A stretch of DNA of 19,042 nucleotides, taken from Pseudomonadota bacterium (lineage in GTDB: Bacteria; Pseudomonadota; Gammaproteobacteria; Burkholderiales; Burkholderiaceae_C). The notes beneath the pieces were generated by a model that had not been told where the DNA came from, did not search any database, and saw only the letters and a program-made list of their open reading frames with translations. Position 1 is the first letter of the stretch; each line of letters starts with the position of its first letter. Shown here piece after piece: positions 1 to 7,579 of this stretch. The stretch lies in NCBI GenBank assembly GCA_023436025.1, contig JAEZKX010000391.1, positions 1 to 19,042 on the forward strand, in the 5' to 3' direction. Made by a program: the position numbers and the translations under genes.

Positions 1-1
1 G

Positions 2-583
2 GCCATCGTCGGTGCCGCCATCGCGGTGGCCGCCCCGGGCGAGCGCGTCTGCGGCGACGGCTGGAGCATCGCCCTCGACGGCGAGCGCGCCGCCGTGCTG
101 CTGGCCGACGGCCTGGGCCACGGACCCGATGCCGCCGAGGCCGCCGCCGAAGCGATCGCCGCCTTCGAGGTCGATCCCCTGGCGAGTCCGCGCCAGCTGC
201 TGCTGCGCACCCACGAACAACTGCGCCGCACCCGCGGCGCCGCGGTGGCGCTGATGCAGCTCGACGCAGCAGCCGAGACGGTGCGCACGGCCGGCGCCGG
301 CAACGTGGTGGGCCGCCTGGTCTCCGGCGTCGCCGACCGCACGCTGCTCACCCAGCATGGCACGGCCGGCGTGACCATCCGCACGCCCGAGGAACAATCC
401 ACCGAATGGCCGCCGCATGCGCTGCTGGTGGTCTTCAGCGACGGCGTCGCTTCGCGCTGGTCGCCGCAAGCCCTGCTGCCGGTGCTGGGGCGCGATCCGG
501 CGCTGGCCGCCGCCATCCTGTTGCGCGACCACAGCCGCGGCCGCGACGACGCCACTGTCGCCGTGCTGCGGCGCGCCCACTGA
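2..583 (+). CDS. SpoIIE/RsbX-type PP2C serine phosphatase (5' end missing)
   Basis: The reading frame is open to the left edge, so the N-terminus is missing; the visible part is 193 residues. It carries PPM/SpoIIE phosphatase signatures: ADGLGHG (metal-binding Asp and Gly), FSDGV, and a C-terminal RDDATVAVLR, all usual in RsbX and SpoIIE phosphatases. Proteins of this group dephosphorylate RsbS/RsbR-type STAS proteins and so reset a stressosome or partner-switching module. The missing upstream part could hold an RsbT-like ATPase domain fused in frame, or could be a separate rsbT gene; this cannot be decided here. The stop is 2 nt before the next gene, so co-translation with the downstream kinase is likely. 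The family call is firm; the specific RsbX role is inferred from context. Confidence 0.85.
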   Translation, partial: AIVGAAIAVAAPGERVCGDGWSIALDGERAAVLLADGLGHGPDAAEAAAEAIAAFEVDPLASPRQLLLRTHEQLRRTRGAAVALMQLDAAAETVRTAGAGNVVGRLVSGVADRTLLTQHGTAGVTIRTPEEQSTEWPPHALLVVFSDGVASRWSPQALLPVLGRDPALAAAILLRDHSRGRDDATVAVLRRAH

Positions 584-585
584 CC

Positions 586-1452
586 ATGGCAGACGATTCC
601 CGCACCCCGCAGGAGCTGGCGCAGGCGCTGGCGGCAGCCCGGGCCGAGGCGGAAGGCCTGCGGGCCGAACTCGAGGAAACCAACCGCGGCGTGCTGGCGC
701 TGTACGCCGAGCTCGACGTGCAGGCCGAGCAGCTGCGCCAGGCCACCGAGCTCAAGAGCCGCTTCCTGGCCTACATGAGCCACGAGTTCCGCACGCCGAT
801 CAACTCCATCCGCAGCATGGCCCGTCTGTTGCTCGACCGCGTCGACGGACCGCTGTCCGAGGAGCAGGAGCGCCAGGTCACCTTCATCCAGCAGAATGCC
901 GCGGAATTCGCCGAGATGGTGGACGACCTGCTGGACCTGGCCAAGGTCGAAGCCGGCCGCGTGGAGATCTCGCCCGCCTGGTTCGAGATGGTGGACCTGT
1001 TCTCGGCGCTGCGCGGCATGTTCAAGCCGGTGCTCACCAATCCGGCGGTCAACCTCGTGTTCGAGGAGCCGCGCGACATGCCCAAGCTCTACACCGACGA
1101 CCGCAAGCTGTCGCAGATCCTGCGCAACTTCGTCTCGAACGCGCTGAAGTTCACGCCTAGGGGCGAGGTGCGCGTGGGCGCGCGCTTCGACGGCGGCGGG
1201 CGCGTCACCTTCTGGGTTGCCGACACCGGCATCGGCATCGCACCCGAGTACATCGGCACCCTGTTCGAGGACTTCGCGCAGGTCAAGTCGCCGCTGCAGA
1301 AGCGCCTGCGCGGCACCGGCCTCGGCCTGTCCCTTAGCAAGAAGCTCGCCGAGCTGCTGGGCGGCTCGGTGGCGGTGGAGAGCGAGGCCGGCAAGGGCTC
1401 GACCTTCTCCGTCACCCTGCCGGTGCAGCTGGAGGGCGCGCAGGCGCAATGA
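586..1452 (+). CDS. Soluble sensor histidine kinase (HisKA-HATPase)
   Basis: A 288-residue kinase. Residues about 8-60 form a probable coiled coil rich in Ala, Glu and Leu. The HisKA H-box SHEFRTP has the phospho-acceptor at about His66. The ATPase part shows the N-box NFVSNALKF, the G1 box DTGIGI, an F-box FEDFAQ and the G2 box GTGLGLSLSKKL. There is no membrane segment or obvious sensor domain, so it probably receives its signal through a protein partner in the cytoplasm. The ATG follows the phosphatase stop by 2 nt, and its own stop overlaps the next start by 4 nt (ATGA). Together with a SpoIIE phosphatase upstream and a hybrid kinase downstream, it looks like the output branch of an Rsb-type stress-sensing module. 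That role is inferred. Confidence 0.92.
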   Translation: MADDSRTPQELAQALAAARAEAEGLRAELEETNRGVLALYAELDVQAEQLRQATELKSRFLAYMSHEFRTPINSIRSMARLLLDRVDGPLSEEQERQVTFIQQNAAEFAEMVDDLLDLAKVEAGRVEISPAWFEMVDLFSALRGMFKPVLTNPAVNLVFEEPRDMPKLYTDDRKLSQILRNFVSNALKFTPRGEVRVGARFDGGGRVTFWVADTGIGIAPEYIGTLFEDFAQVKSPLQKRLRGTGLGLSLSKKLAELLGGSVAVESEAGKGSTFSVTLPVQLEGAQAQ

Positions 1453-3449
1453 GCGACGCCGACGTCATCAACAAGACCATCGACCGCGCGCAGCACGTGG
1501 TGCTGGTGGTCGATGACAACCCGGCCACGCGCTACTCGACCTCGCGCGTGGTGCGCGCCGCGGGCTTCCGCACCGAGGAGGCCGAGACCGGCACCGAGGC
1601 GCTGGAGAAGGTGGAGCGGGGTGTCTCGGCGGTCGTCCTCGACGTCCACCTGCCCGACATCGACGGCTTCGAGGTGTGCCGCGCCATTCGTGCCCGGCCC
1701 GAGACGGCCATGCTGCCGGTGGTGCACCTGTCGGCCGCCTTCGTCAAGAACGAGGATCGCGTCACCGGGCTGAACGCCGGCGCCGACGGCTACATGATCC
1801 ATCCGGTCGAGCCGGCGGTGCTGGTGGCCACGCTGCAGGCGCTGATCCGCGCGCGCACGGCCGAGGACCGCCTGCGGCGCAGCGAGCAGCGCTTCCGCGC
1901 GATCTACGACCATGCGCACAGCGGCATCGCGCTGGTCGATAGCGAGGGCCGCCTGGCCGATGCCAACCCGGCGCTGCTGCGCATGCTGGGCGGCGCCCGG
2001 GACCAGTTGCTGGGGCGGCCCCTGACCGAGCTCGCGCCGGCACGCTGGCGCGACAAGGTGGCGCAGCGCCTGGCCGCCTCGGCCGCCAGCGACGCCGCCT
2101 GGCGCGGCGAATTCCCGCTGCTGGCCGCCGACGGCCGCGAGCTGCACCTGGAGTGGAACATCTCCCCGCATGTCGAGCCCGGCCTGCGCATCGCCATCGC
2201 CATCGACGCCTCGGAGCGCCACGAGCTGGAACAGCGGCGGCGCGAAGTGCTGGAGCGCGAGCAGGCGGCGCGCGCCGTCGCCGAACGGCACAGCCGCACC
2301 AAGGACGATTTCATCGCCGTGCTGTCGCACGAGCTGCGCACGCCGCTCAATGCCATCGTCGGCTGGGTGCACGTGCTCAAGCGGCGCGGCGTGCTGCCCG
2401 AGGGCATGCGCGGGATCGAGGCGATCGAGCGCAACGCCAAGACGCAGGCGCGCATCATCAGCGACATCCTCGACGTCTCGCGCATCAACTCCGGCAAGCT
2501 GCGGCTGGAACGCGAATGGGCCGACCCGGCCGAGCTGCTGGCCGCGGCGGTCGAGTCGCTGAGCGTCGCCATCAACGAGAAGCGCATCGCCATCGAGACC
2601 GACCTGGCAGAGGCCCACCAGCCCGCGTGGATCGACCCGGCGCGCTTCCAGCAGATCTTCTGGAACCTGATGACCAACGCCATCAAGTTCTCGTCCGACG
2701 GCGGCCGCATCGAGGTGCTGCTGTCGCGCCGCGGCGACCGCCTGGTGCTGGAGGTGCGCGATTTCGGCCAGGGCATCAAGCCCGATTTCCTGCCGCATCT
2801 GTTCGAGCGCTTCAGTCAGGGCGACGCGCCGGGCAACCGCGGCCACGGCGGCCTCGGCCTGGGGCTGGCCATCGTCAAGCACCTGGTCGATCTGCATGGC
2901 GGCAGCGTATCGGCCGAAAGCGCCGGACCGGGGCACGGCTCGCGCATGCGCGTGGAGCTGCCGGCCGTCCCGCTGGAAGGCGCCATGCCCGACGCCCCCG
3001 AGACCGAAGGCGGACCGGAGCCGCAGGACCCGGCGGACTTGCTGGCGGGCCTCGATGTGCTGGTGGTGGAGGATGACCCGGAGGCCCGCGAGATGATGCA
3101 GGTGGTGCTGGCCGACCGCGGCGCGCGCGTGCGCATCGCGGCCGACCACGACAGCGCCCTGGCCGCGCTCGCGCGCGCGCGGCCCGACGTGATGGTCAGC
3201 GACATCGGCCTGCCCGGGCGCGACGGCTACGAGCTGGTGCGCGCGCTGCGCCAGCGCGAGGCGGCCCAGGGCCAGCCGCGACTGCCGGTGATCGCGCTCA
3301 CCGCCTTCTCCCGGCCCGAGGACCGGCAGAAGTCGCTGGCCGCCGGCTTCGACCTGCACCTGGGCAAGCCGCTGCAGCCGCACCGGCTGCTGGAGGCGAT
3401 CGGGCAGCTGTTGCCGCCGGCGCGCCGAACGCCCCCTCCAAAAGGCTGA
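1449..3449 (+). CDS. Hybrid histidine kinase (REC-PAS-HisKA-HATPase-REC)
   Basis: A 666-residue cytoplasmic protein. The domains in order are: receiver 1 (about 17-135; acidic pair D22/D23, phospho-acceptor Asp65), PAS (about 143-260), a short coiled coil, HisKA with LSHELRTPLN (His294), HATPase_c (N-box NLMTNAIKF, DFGQGI, GLGLGLAIV), and receiver 2 (about 550-655; VVEDD, Asp585, Lys640). Receiver 2 has the complete canonical active site. In receiver 1 the conserved Lys before Pro is a His (YMIHPVEP, about His118). There is no DNA-binding or cyclic-di-GMP output domain, so the phosphate must pass to another protein or the kinase must act through binding. It overlaps the previous kinase by 4 nt, which supports a single operon. 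Its natural partner and output are not visible in this window. Confidence 0.93.
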   Translation: MSDADVINKTIDRAQHVVLVVDDNPATRYSTSRVVRAAGFRTEEAETGTEALEKVERGVSAVVLDVHLPDIDGFEVCRAIRARPETAMLPVVHLSAAFVKNEDRVTGLNAGADGYMIHPVEPAVLVATLQALIRARTAEDRLRRSEQRFRAIYDHAHSGIALVDSEGRLADANPALLRMLGGARDQLLGRPLTELAPARWRDKVAQRLAASAASDAAWRGEFPLLAADGRELHLEWNISPHVEPGLRIAIAIDASERHELEQRRREVLEREQAARAVAERHSRTKDDFIAVLSHELRTPLNAIVGWVHVLKRRGVLPEGMRGIEAIERNAKTQARIISDILDVSRINSGKLRLEREWADPAELLAAAVESLSVAINEKRIAIETDLAEAHQPAWIDPARFQQIFWNLMTNAIKFSSDGGRIEVLLSRRGDRLVLEVRDFGQGIKPDFLPHLFERFSQGDAPGNRGHGGLGLGLAIVKHLVDLHGGSVSAESAGPGHGSRMRVELPAVPLEGAMPDAPETEGGPEPQDPADLLAGLDVLVVEDDPEAREMMQVVLADRGARVRIAADHDSALAALARARPDVMVSDIGLPGRDGYELVRALRQREAAQGQPRLPVIALTAFSRPEDRQKSLAAGFDLHLGKPLQPHRLLEAIGQLLPPARRTPPPKG

Positions 3450-3463
3450 CGCGGCCGCGACAC

Positions 3464-3480
3464 TGCTCAATCGTTGAGCA
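3464..3480 (+). terminator. Perfect hairpin after the kinase operon (possible terminator)
   Basis: TGCTCAA and TTGAGCA form a perfect 7-bp stem with a TCG loop, 14 nt after the hybrid-kinase stop. No T-run follows directly; the nearest is TTTTTT at 3540-3545. It could be part of a Rho-assisted terminator, an mRNA-stabilising 3' hairpin, or an operator. Confidence 0.35.
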
Positions 3481-3593
3481 AGCCGGCGCAAGCCGCGTCG
3501 CTGCTGGCGCAGTCGGCGATGGTGCGGCGCGGCAAGGGCGTTTTTTCCACAGCGGCGGTGGATATCTTGCCCCCGCGACGGTGTCGGAAGCTC

Positions 3594-3621
3594 TTGACGA
3601 CCGGCGCCGGGCGCGTTCAAT
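3594..3621 (+). promoter_or_regulatory. Sigma-70-like promoter before the octamer array and FKBP gene
   Basis: TTGACG (five of six consensus bases) is followed by a 16-bp spacer and TTCAAT (four of six). Transcription would start near 3628, at the left end of the 8-bp array, and give the FKBP gene a leader of about 140 nt containing the array. This is prediction from sequence only. The rest of the 3450-3770 gap holds the hairpin at 3464-3480 and a T-run, but no gene that I can support. Confidence 0.4.
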
Positions 3622-3709
3622 GCCGCTGTCCCGCAGCCGCGCGGTCCCGCAGTCCCGCAGTCCCGCCGTCGTGCCGTCGTGCCGTCGTGCCGTCGTGCCG
3701 TCATGCAGT
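3622..3709. repeat. 8-bp tandem repeat array (11 units)
   Basis: Eleven contiguous octamers fit the pattern NNNGCNGT, allowing small mismatches: GCCGCTGT, CCCGCAGC, CGCGCGGT, CCCGCAGT twice, CCCGCCGT, CGTGCCGT four times, then CATGCAGT. The four identical CGTGCCGT units point to recent slippage or homogenisation. The array lies between the kinase operon and the FKBP gene, in non-coding DNA, right after a promoter-like element. It is far too short-period to be CRISPR. Confidence 0.85.
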
Positions 3710-3758
3710 TGCCCAGGCCGGCGGCTTTCGACGCGCACCGGCGCCGCGGAGCGCGCCG

Positions 3759-3764
3759 CATAAT
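3759..3764 (+). promoter_or_regulatory. -10-like hexamer 6 nt before the FKBP start codon
   Basis: CATAAT (five of six bases of TATAAT) ends 6 nt before the ATG at 3771, and there is no Shine-Dalgarno sequence. If it is used, the mRNA would be leaderless. No good -35 box sits 16-18 bp upstream, so this is tentative and competes with the promoter at 3594-3621. Confidence 0.3.
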
Positions 3765-3770
3765 GGCCGC

Positions 3771-4205
3771 ATGCAAGCACATTCCCTGCGTCTCCTGCTG
3801 CTGGCCGGTGCGCTGGTCGCCTCCCACCTGGCCCAGGCCCAGCCCGCGGCGGGCGCCACCGGCAGCGCCAAGGCCACCACCGCCAGCGGCCTGGTCTACG
3901 AATCGCTGGTCACCGGCAAGGGCGCTTCGCCCAAGGCCAGCGACACGGTGCGCGTGCACTACCGCGGCACCTTCCCCGACGGACGCGAGTTCGACAGCTC
4001 GTACAAGCGCGGCCAGCCCACCGAGTTCCCGCTGGATCGCGTGATCCCCTGCTGGACCGAGGCAGTGCAGATGATGCGCCCGGGCGGCAAGGCGCGCATC
4101 ACCTGCCCGCCGGCCATCGCCTACGGCGCGCGCGGCGCCGGCGGCGTGATTCCGCCCAATGCCACGCTCAACTTCGAGATCGAACTGCTCGAGGTGCTGA
4201 AGTAG
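3771..4205 (+). CDS. Periplasmic FKBP-type peptidyl-prolyl cis-trans isomerase
   Basis: A 144-residue protein. Residues 1-24 form a Sec signal peptide (hydrophobic LRLLLLAGALVA, cleavage probably after AQA), so the mature enzyme is periplasmic. The FKBP domain (about 40-143) shows VHYRGTFPDGREFDSS, VIPCWTEA and IAYGARGAGGVIPPNATL, which form the rotamase pocket. It catalyses cis-trans isomerisation of X-Pro bonds during folding of exported proteins. Cys94 and Cys112 lie in positions where related betaproteobacterial FKBPs also tend to carry Cys; they could form a disulfide in the periplasm. The ATG is chosen because the signal peptide starts there; further upstream the frame runs into repeat DNA. 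No Shine-Dalgarno sequence is visible. The stop lies 35 nt before the GST start. Confidence 0.92.
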   Translation: MQAHSLRLLLLAGALVASHLAQAQPAAGATGSAKATTASGLVYESLVTGKGASPKASDTVRVHYRGTFPDGREFDSSYKRGQPTEFPLDRVIPCWTEAVQMMRPGGKARITCPPAIAYGARGAGGVIPPNATLNFEIELLEVLK

Positions 4206-4240
4206 CGCCACAATGGCGGCTCTTCACCGAGGAAGCCGCC

Positions 4241-4858
4241 TTGCTCAAGCTTTACTACACGCCCGGCACCTGCGCCGTCGCCACCCACCTCGCGCTGGAA
4301 CTCGCCGGCGCATCCTACGAATCCGAGCGCGTCGACTTCAAGGCGCAGCAGCAGCGCTCGCCCGAATACCTGGCGATCAATCCCAAGGGGCGCGTGCCGG
4401 CGCTGGTCACCGACCGCGGCGTGCTGACCGAGACGCCCGCGCTGCTGCAGTACGTGGCCCAGCTCTTCCCGCAATCGCAGCTCGCGCCGCTGGACGATCC
4501 CTTCCTGCTGGCGAAGATGAACGAGTTCAACAGCTACCTGTGCTCCACCGTGCATCCCTACCATGCCCACAAGGGCCGGGGTGCGCGCTGGGCCGACGAC
4601 GAGGCGGCCCAGCAGTCGATGGCGCGCAAGGCGTCGCAGAACGTGGCCGATGGATTCGCCCTCATCGAGCAGCACATGGTGCAAGGTCCCTGGGTGCTGG
4701 GCGAGCGCATGAGCACCAGCGACCTCTACCTGTTCACCCTGGGGCGCTGGCTGCCCGGCCACGGCATCGATGTCGCGCGCTACCCCAAGGTGGCGGCCCT
4801 GATGCAGCGGCTGGAGGCCATGCCGCAGGTGCAGAAGGTCCTGGCCCTGCAGGCCTGA
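4241..4858 (+). CDS. Glutathione S-transferase family protein
   Basis: A 205-residue protein of normal GST length. The N-terminal thioredoxin-like domain begins LKLYYTPGTC (Cys at about 11, the beta-class GST position), contains the cis-Pro region KGRVPALVTD and the glutathione-contacting motif LTETPALLQYVA. The C-terminal all-helical domain has the N-capping-box region MSTSDLYLF. It probably conjugates or reduces substrates with glutathione in the cytoplasm; the substrate cannot be predicted. The start is TTG at 4241, supported by a Shine-Dalgarno sequence GAGGAA at 4229-4234 with 6-nt spacing. The stop is 16 nt upstream of the PAP2 gene, so the two are likely co-transcribed. Confidence 0.93.
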   Translation: MLKLYYTPGTCAVATHLALELAGASYESERVDFKAQQQRSPEYLAINPKGRVPALVTDRGVLTETPALLQYVAQLFPQSQLAPLDDPFLLAKMNEFNSYLCSTVHPYHAHKGRGARWADDEAAQQSMARKASQNVADGFALIEQHMVQGPWVLGERMSTSDLYLFTLGRWLPGHGIDVARYPKVAALMQRLEAMPQVQKVLALQA

Positions 4859-4874
4859 GGCGCGCGCGCTCGCC

Positions 4875-5492
4875 TTGAACCGACGCATTGCCGTTGCCGG
4901 CGTCGCGCTGGCGCTGTTCGCCCTGCTCGTCGCACAGCTGCTGGCGCAGGGATCGCTGGTGCGGCTGGACCTGCAACTCACGCAGTTCCTGGCCGCCCAC
5001 CGCATGCCCTGGGTCACCACGCTCATGCTGGGCGTGAGCCGGCTGCACGAGACCGTGGTGCTGCTCACGGCCACCGCGCTCATCGCCGCCGCCCTGGCCT
5101 GGCGCGGCCACCGACGATCGGCGCTGCTGCTCGGCGTGGTGCCCACCGGCATGCTGCTCAACGTCGGCCTCAAGCATGTCTTCCAACGCGCGCGGCCGGT
5201 GCTGGAGCAGCCGCTGGTGTTCCTCGAGACCTACAGCTTTCCCAGTGGGCACGCCGTCGCGTCCACGGTGTTCTACGGTGCCCTCGCGCTGTTGGCGCTG
5301 TGGCATGTGCGGCGTCCGGCCGGGCGCGGTGCCGCGGTGGCCGGCGCCGCGGCCATGGTGGCGCTGGTGTGCGCCAGCCGCGTCTACCTCGGCGCCCACT
5401 ACCTCGGCGACGTGCTGGCCGGGGTCTGCGTCGGCACGGCCTGGCTGGCGGCATGGACCGCCGTCGCCAGCCCGCGACGCGAAGTGCTCTAA
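4875..5492 (+). CDS. PAP2-family membrane phosphatase
   Basis: A 205-residue integral membrane protein with about five or six hydrophobic segments. All three PAP2 motifs are present: KHVFQRARP (Lys100, Arg107, Pro108), PSGH (123-126, catalytic His) and SRVYLGAHYLGD (Ser168-Arg169, His175, Asp179). The family removes phosphate from lipid phosphates such as phosphatidate, undecaprenyl pyrophosphate or phosphatidylglycerol phosphate; which one applies here is unknown. The start is a TTG at 4875 with a weak upstream ribosome-binding region. The stop TAA overlaps a possible ATG of the next gene (TAATG), although a better-supported start lies 24 nt further on. It shares the + strand cluster with GST and the dioxygenase, without an obvious common pathway. 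Confidence 0.92.
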   Translation: MNRRIAVAGVALALFALLVAQLLAQGSLVRLDLQLTQFLAAHRMPWVTTLMLGVSRLHETVVLLTATALIAAALAWRGHRRSALLLGVVPTGMLLNVGLKHVFQRARPVLEQPLVFLETYSFPSGHAVASTVFYGALALLALWHVRRPAGRGAAVAGAAAMVALVCASRVYLGAHYLGDVLAGVCVGTAWLAAWTAVASPRREVL

Positions 5493-5515
5493 TGGAATCC
5501 GCGCAGGAGAGTCCG

Positions 5516-6382
5516 ATGGCCAGCAAGCCCATGCCCGCCGCCTTCATCGGCCACGGCAGCCCGATGAACACCCTGGAGGTGAACCGCTTCACCACCGCCT
5601 GGCGCGACCTCGGCGCCAGCATGCCGCGGCCGCGCGCCATCCTCTGCATTTCGGCGCACTGGGTCATCAAGGGCACAGCGATCACGGCCATGCCGCGGCC
5701 GCGCGTCATCCACGACTTCTACGGCTTCCCACAGGAGCTGTTCGCTTTCGACTATCCCGCCCCCGGCGCGCCCGAGATCGCGCAGGAGATCGCCGACCTC
5801 GCCCAGCCCGCCTACATCGGCCTCGACCACGACAGCTGGGGCCTCGACCATGGCACCTGGTCGGTGCTGGCCCACATGTTCCCCACGGCCGACATTCCCG
5901 TGCTGCAGCTGTCGCTGCATGCGGAGGAGGGTGCGGGCTACCATGTCGAACTCGGGCGCTGCCTGGCGCCCTTGCGCGAGCGCGGCATCCTGGTGCTGGG
6001 CAGCGGCAACGTGGTGCACAACCTGCGCCGCATGGACCGCTCCCTCGGCGACCACGCCTTCGACTGGGCCACGCGCTTCGACGACGAAGTCCGGCGCATC
6101 ATGACGACCCAGCCGCGCGACCTGCCCTCGGTGGTGGAGCATCCCGACTTCCGCCTGGCCGTACCCACCGCCGAACACTTCATCCCGCTGCTCTACCTGG
6201 CCGGCATGTGCGACGCGGCCGGCGTGCCGGCCACGGCCTTCGCCGAAGGCGGCGCGATGGGCTCGCTCACCATGACCAGCTATGGCCTGGGCCTGCCGCA
6301 CGCCCCCGAGGAGCGCGGGGGCGGCACCGGCGCGACCCTGCCCGACCCGGCGGTGGTGCCGCCGGCGCAGACCAATCTGTAG
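5516..6382 (+). CDS. LigB/DODA-type extradiol dioxygenase family protein (YgiD-like)
   Basis: A 288-residue class III extradiol dioxygenase of the DODA group. Metal-ligand candidates are His13 (IGHGSPMN), His48 (CISAHW) and His221 (AEHFIPLL); GLDHGTW (His112) and GNVVHNL (His168) are further conserved active-site stretches. Relatives cleave catechol-type rings such as DOPA in vitro, but the physiological substrate of bacterial YgiD-like members is often unknown. The ATG at 5516 is preferred because AGGAGA (5505-5510) precedes it by 5 nt; an in-frame ATG at 5492 would add 8 residues and overlap the PAP2 stop. The C-terminal 25 residues are Pro/Gly-rich. It is convergent with the LysR gene; the 121-nt gap (6383-6503) shows no clear terminator. 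Confidence 0.9.
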   Translation: MASKPMPAAFIGHGSPMNTLEVNRFTTAWRDLGASMPRPRAILCISAHWVIKGTAITAMPRPRVIHDFYGFPQELFAFDYPAPGAPEIAQEIADLAQPAYIGLDHDSWGLDHGTWSVLAHMFPTADIPVLQLSLHAEEGAGYHVELGRCLAPLRERGILVLGSGNVVHNLRRMDRSLGDHAFDWATRFDDEVRRIMTTQPRDLPSVVEHPDFRLAVPTAEHFIPLLYLAGMCDAAGVPATAFAEGGAMGSLTMTSYGLGLPHAPEERGGGTGATLPDPAVVPPAQTNL

Positions 6383-6503
6383 CCATGCCCAGGCCGCCGG
6401 GGCAGGGGCTGGCGCTCGCGCGCGGCGGCCGGCCTGCTGCCCTGGCGCAAGGAAGACCCTGCGTGGCTGGCCGGCGTGTCCGCGCGCATTGCAAGGGCAA
6501 GCG

Positions 6504-7502
6504 TCATCGTCGCTCGGTTCCGGTTCCGGTTCCGGTCGCGGCCCGGCCGGTCGCGCTGTGCGCATGCGCGCGGCTGCGCGTCGCCGCCGGCGCTGGCAGA
6601 TGCGCATCGTCCAGCTCCGCTCCCACGACCTCCTGCAGCCATTGCAGCATCACCTGCACGCGTGGCGGCACCTGGCGCCGGTGCGGATAGAGCAGGGACA
6701 CGGGCATGGGCGCCGGCACCAGGCGCGGCAGCACCTCCACCAGGCGGCCTTCGGCCAGCAGGCGGCGCACGCCGCGCATCGGTGCCTGGACCAGGCCCAG
6801 CCCGGCAAGGGCGGCGGCCTGGTACGCGTCGGTGCTGTTCACCACCACGGCGCACTTCATGGGCAACAGCCGGTCGTGGCCGCCCTCTTGGTACTCCCAG
6901 CCCGCGCCCTGGGTGCCCAGGCGGGCTGCGTAGTGCACCACCCGATGGTGGGCGAGGTCGGCCAGGGATGTCGGCGTGCCGTGCGCGCGCAGATAGTCGG
7001 GGCTGGCCACGTTCACCACGCGCAGTCTGCCCAGGGGGCGCGCCACCAGCTGCGAGTCCGCGAGGACGCCGACGCGCAGCACGCAATCGAAGCCTTCGCG
7101 CACCAGGTCGACGCGCTGGTCGGTGGTGCTGATGCCCACCTCCAGCTGCGGATGCAAGGCCAGCAGCTGTGGCAGACGCGGGATGACGACATCGCGCGCG
7201 AAGGTGGTGGGTAGGTCGATGCGCACGCGGCCCTTCACGCCCGCGGTGGCGGGCTGGAACATCGCCTGCAGTTGCTCGGCCTCGGTCAGCAACTCCTGGC
7301 AGCGCTCCAGGAAGGCCTCGCCGTCGGGCGTCAGGCGCACCTGGCGCGTGGTCCGCTGCAGCAGCCGCGTGCCGACCTGCGTCTCCAGGCGCTGCACCGC
7401 CGCCGACACGCGGCCCTTCGCCAGGCCCAGCTGTTCGGCCGCGCGCGAGAAGCTGCCCAGGTCGGCCACGCGGGCGAACACCCGCAGTTCGTGCAGTTCC
7501 AT
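6504..7502 (-). CDS. LysR-family transcriptional regulator
   Basis: A 332-residue protein. An N-terminal winged helix-turn-helix (1-60: ELRVFARVADLGSFSRAAEQL then RLLQRTTRQVRLTPDG) is followed by a LysR substrate-binding domain (about 90-295). The last 30-35 residues are a low-complexity Ala/Thr/Gly/Arg tail beyond the normal end, ending in Thr-Gly repeats encoded by a GGAACC hexamer microsatellite. It lies head-to-head with the dehydrogenase at 7605-8372, the usual arrangement for a LysR regulator and its target. The ATG has no clear Shine-Dalgarno sequence; a -10-like GACAAT lies 7 nt upstream. The inducer is unknown. Confidence 0.94.
   Translation of the reverse strand: MELHELRVFARVADLGSFSRAAEQLGLAKGRVSAAVQRLETQVGTRLLQRTTRQVRLTPDGEAFLERCQELLTEAEQLQAMFQPATAGVKGRVRIDLPTTFARDVVIPRLPQLLALHPQLEVGISTTDQRVDLVREGFDCVLRVGVLADSQLVARPLGRLRVVNVASPDYLRAHGTPTSLADLAHHRVVHYAARLGTQGAGWEYQEGGHDRLLPMKCAVVVNSTDAYQAAALAGLGLVQAPMRGVRRLLAEGRLVEVLPRLVPAPMPVSLLYPHRRQVPPRVQVMLQWLQEVVGAELDDAHLPAPAATRSRAHAHSATGRAATGTGTGTERR
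6515..6536. repeat. Hexanucleotide repeat CGGTTC (about 3.7 copies) in the LysR 3' end
   Basis: Three full CGGTTC units and a partial fourth (CGGT) lie inside the LysR coding region and encode a Thr-Gly repeat in the C-terminal tail. A change in copy number would keep the frame. Confidence 0.8.
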
Positions 7503-7550
7503 CGCCTGGATTGTCCGGTATGCGGGAACAGTGTGGGTGCGCCCCGCGTC

Positions 7551-7579
7551 TTTTTACCTCGGTGACGGACAACTAGATT
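7551..7579 (+). promoter_or_regulatory. Weak sigma-70-like promoter for the dehydrogenase
   Basis: TTTTTA, a 17-bp spacer and TAGATT (four of six bases). The predicted start near 7586 would lie inside the palindrome at 7578-7590, so a bound regulator would cover the start site. Prediction only. Confidence 0.35.

Noticed and set aside
1089..4211. A 1040-codon open frame on the - strand
   Set aside because: It runs antisense to the kinase genes and the FKBP gene, which have clear domains and motifs. Its translation is Arg/Gln/Ala/His-rich with no recognisable domain, as expected for the opposite strand of GC-rich coding DNA.
6383..6503. Small + strand gene or terminator after the dioxygenase
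   Set aside because: An ATG frame exists, but it is Arg/Pro/Gly-rich, lacks a ribosome-binding site and runs antisense into LysR. No stem followed by a T-run is visible.
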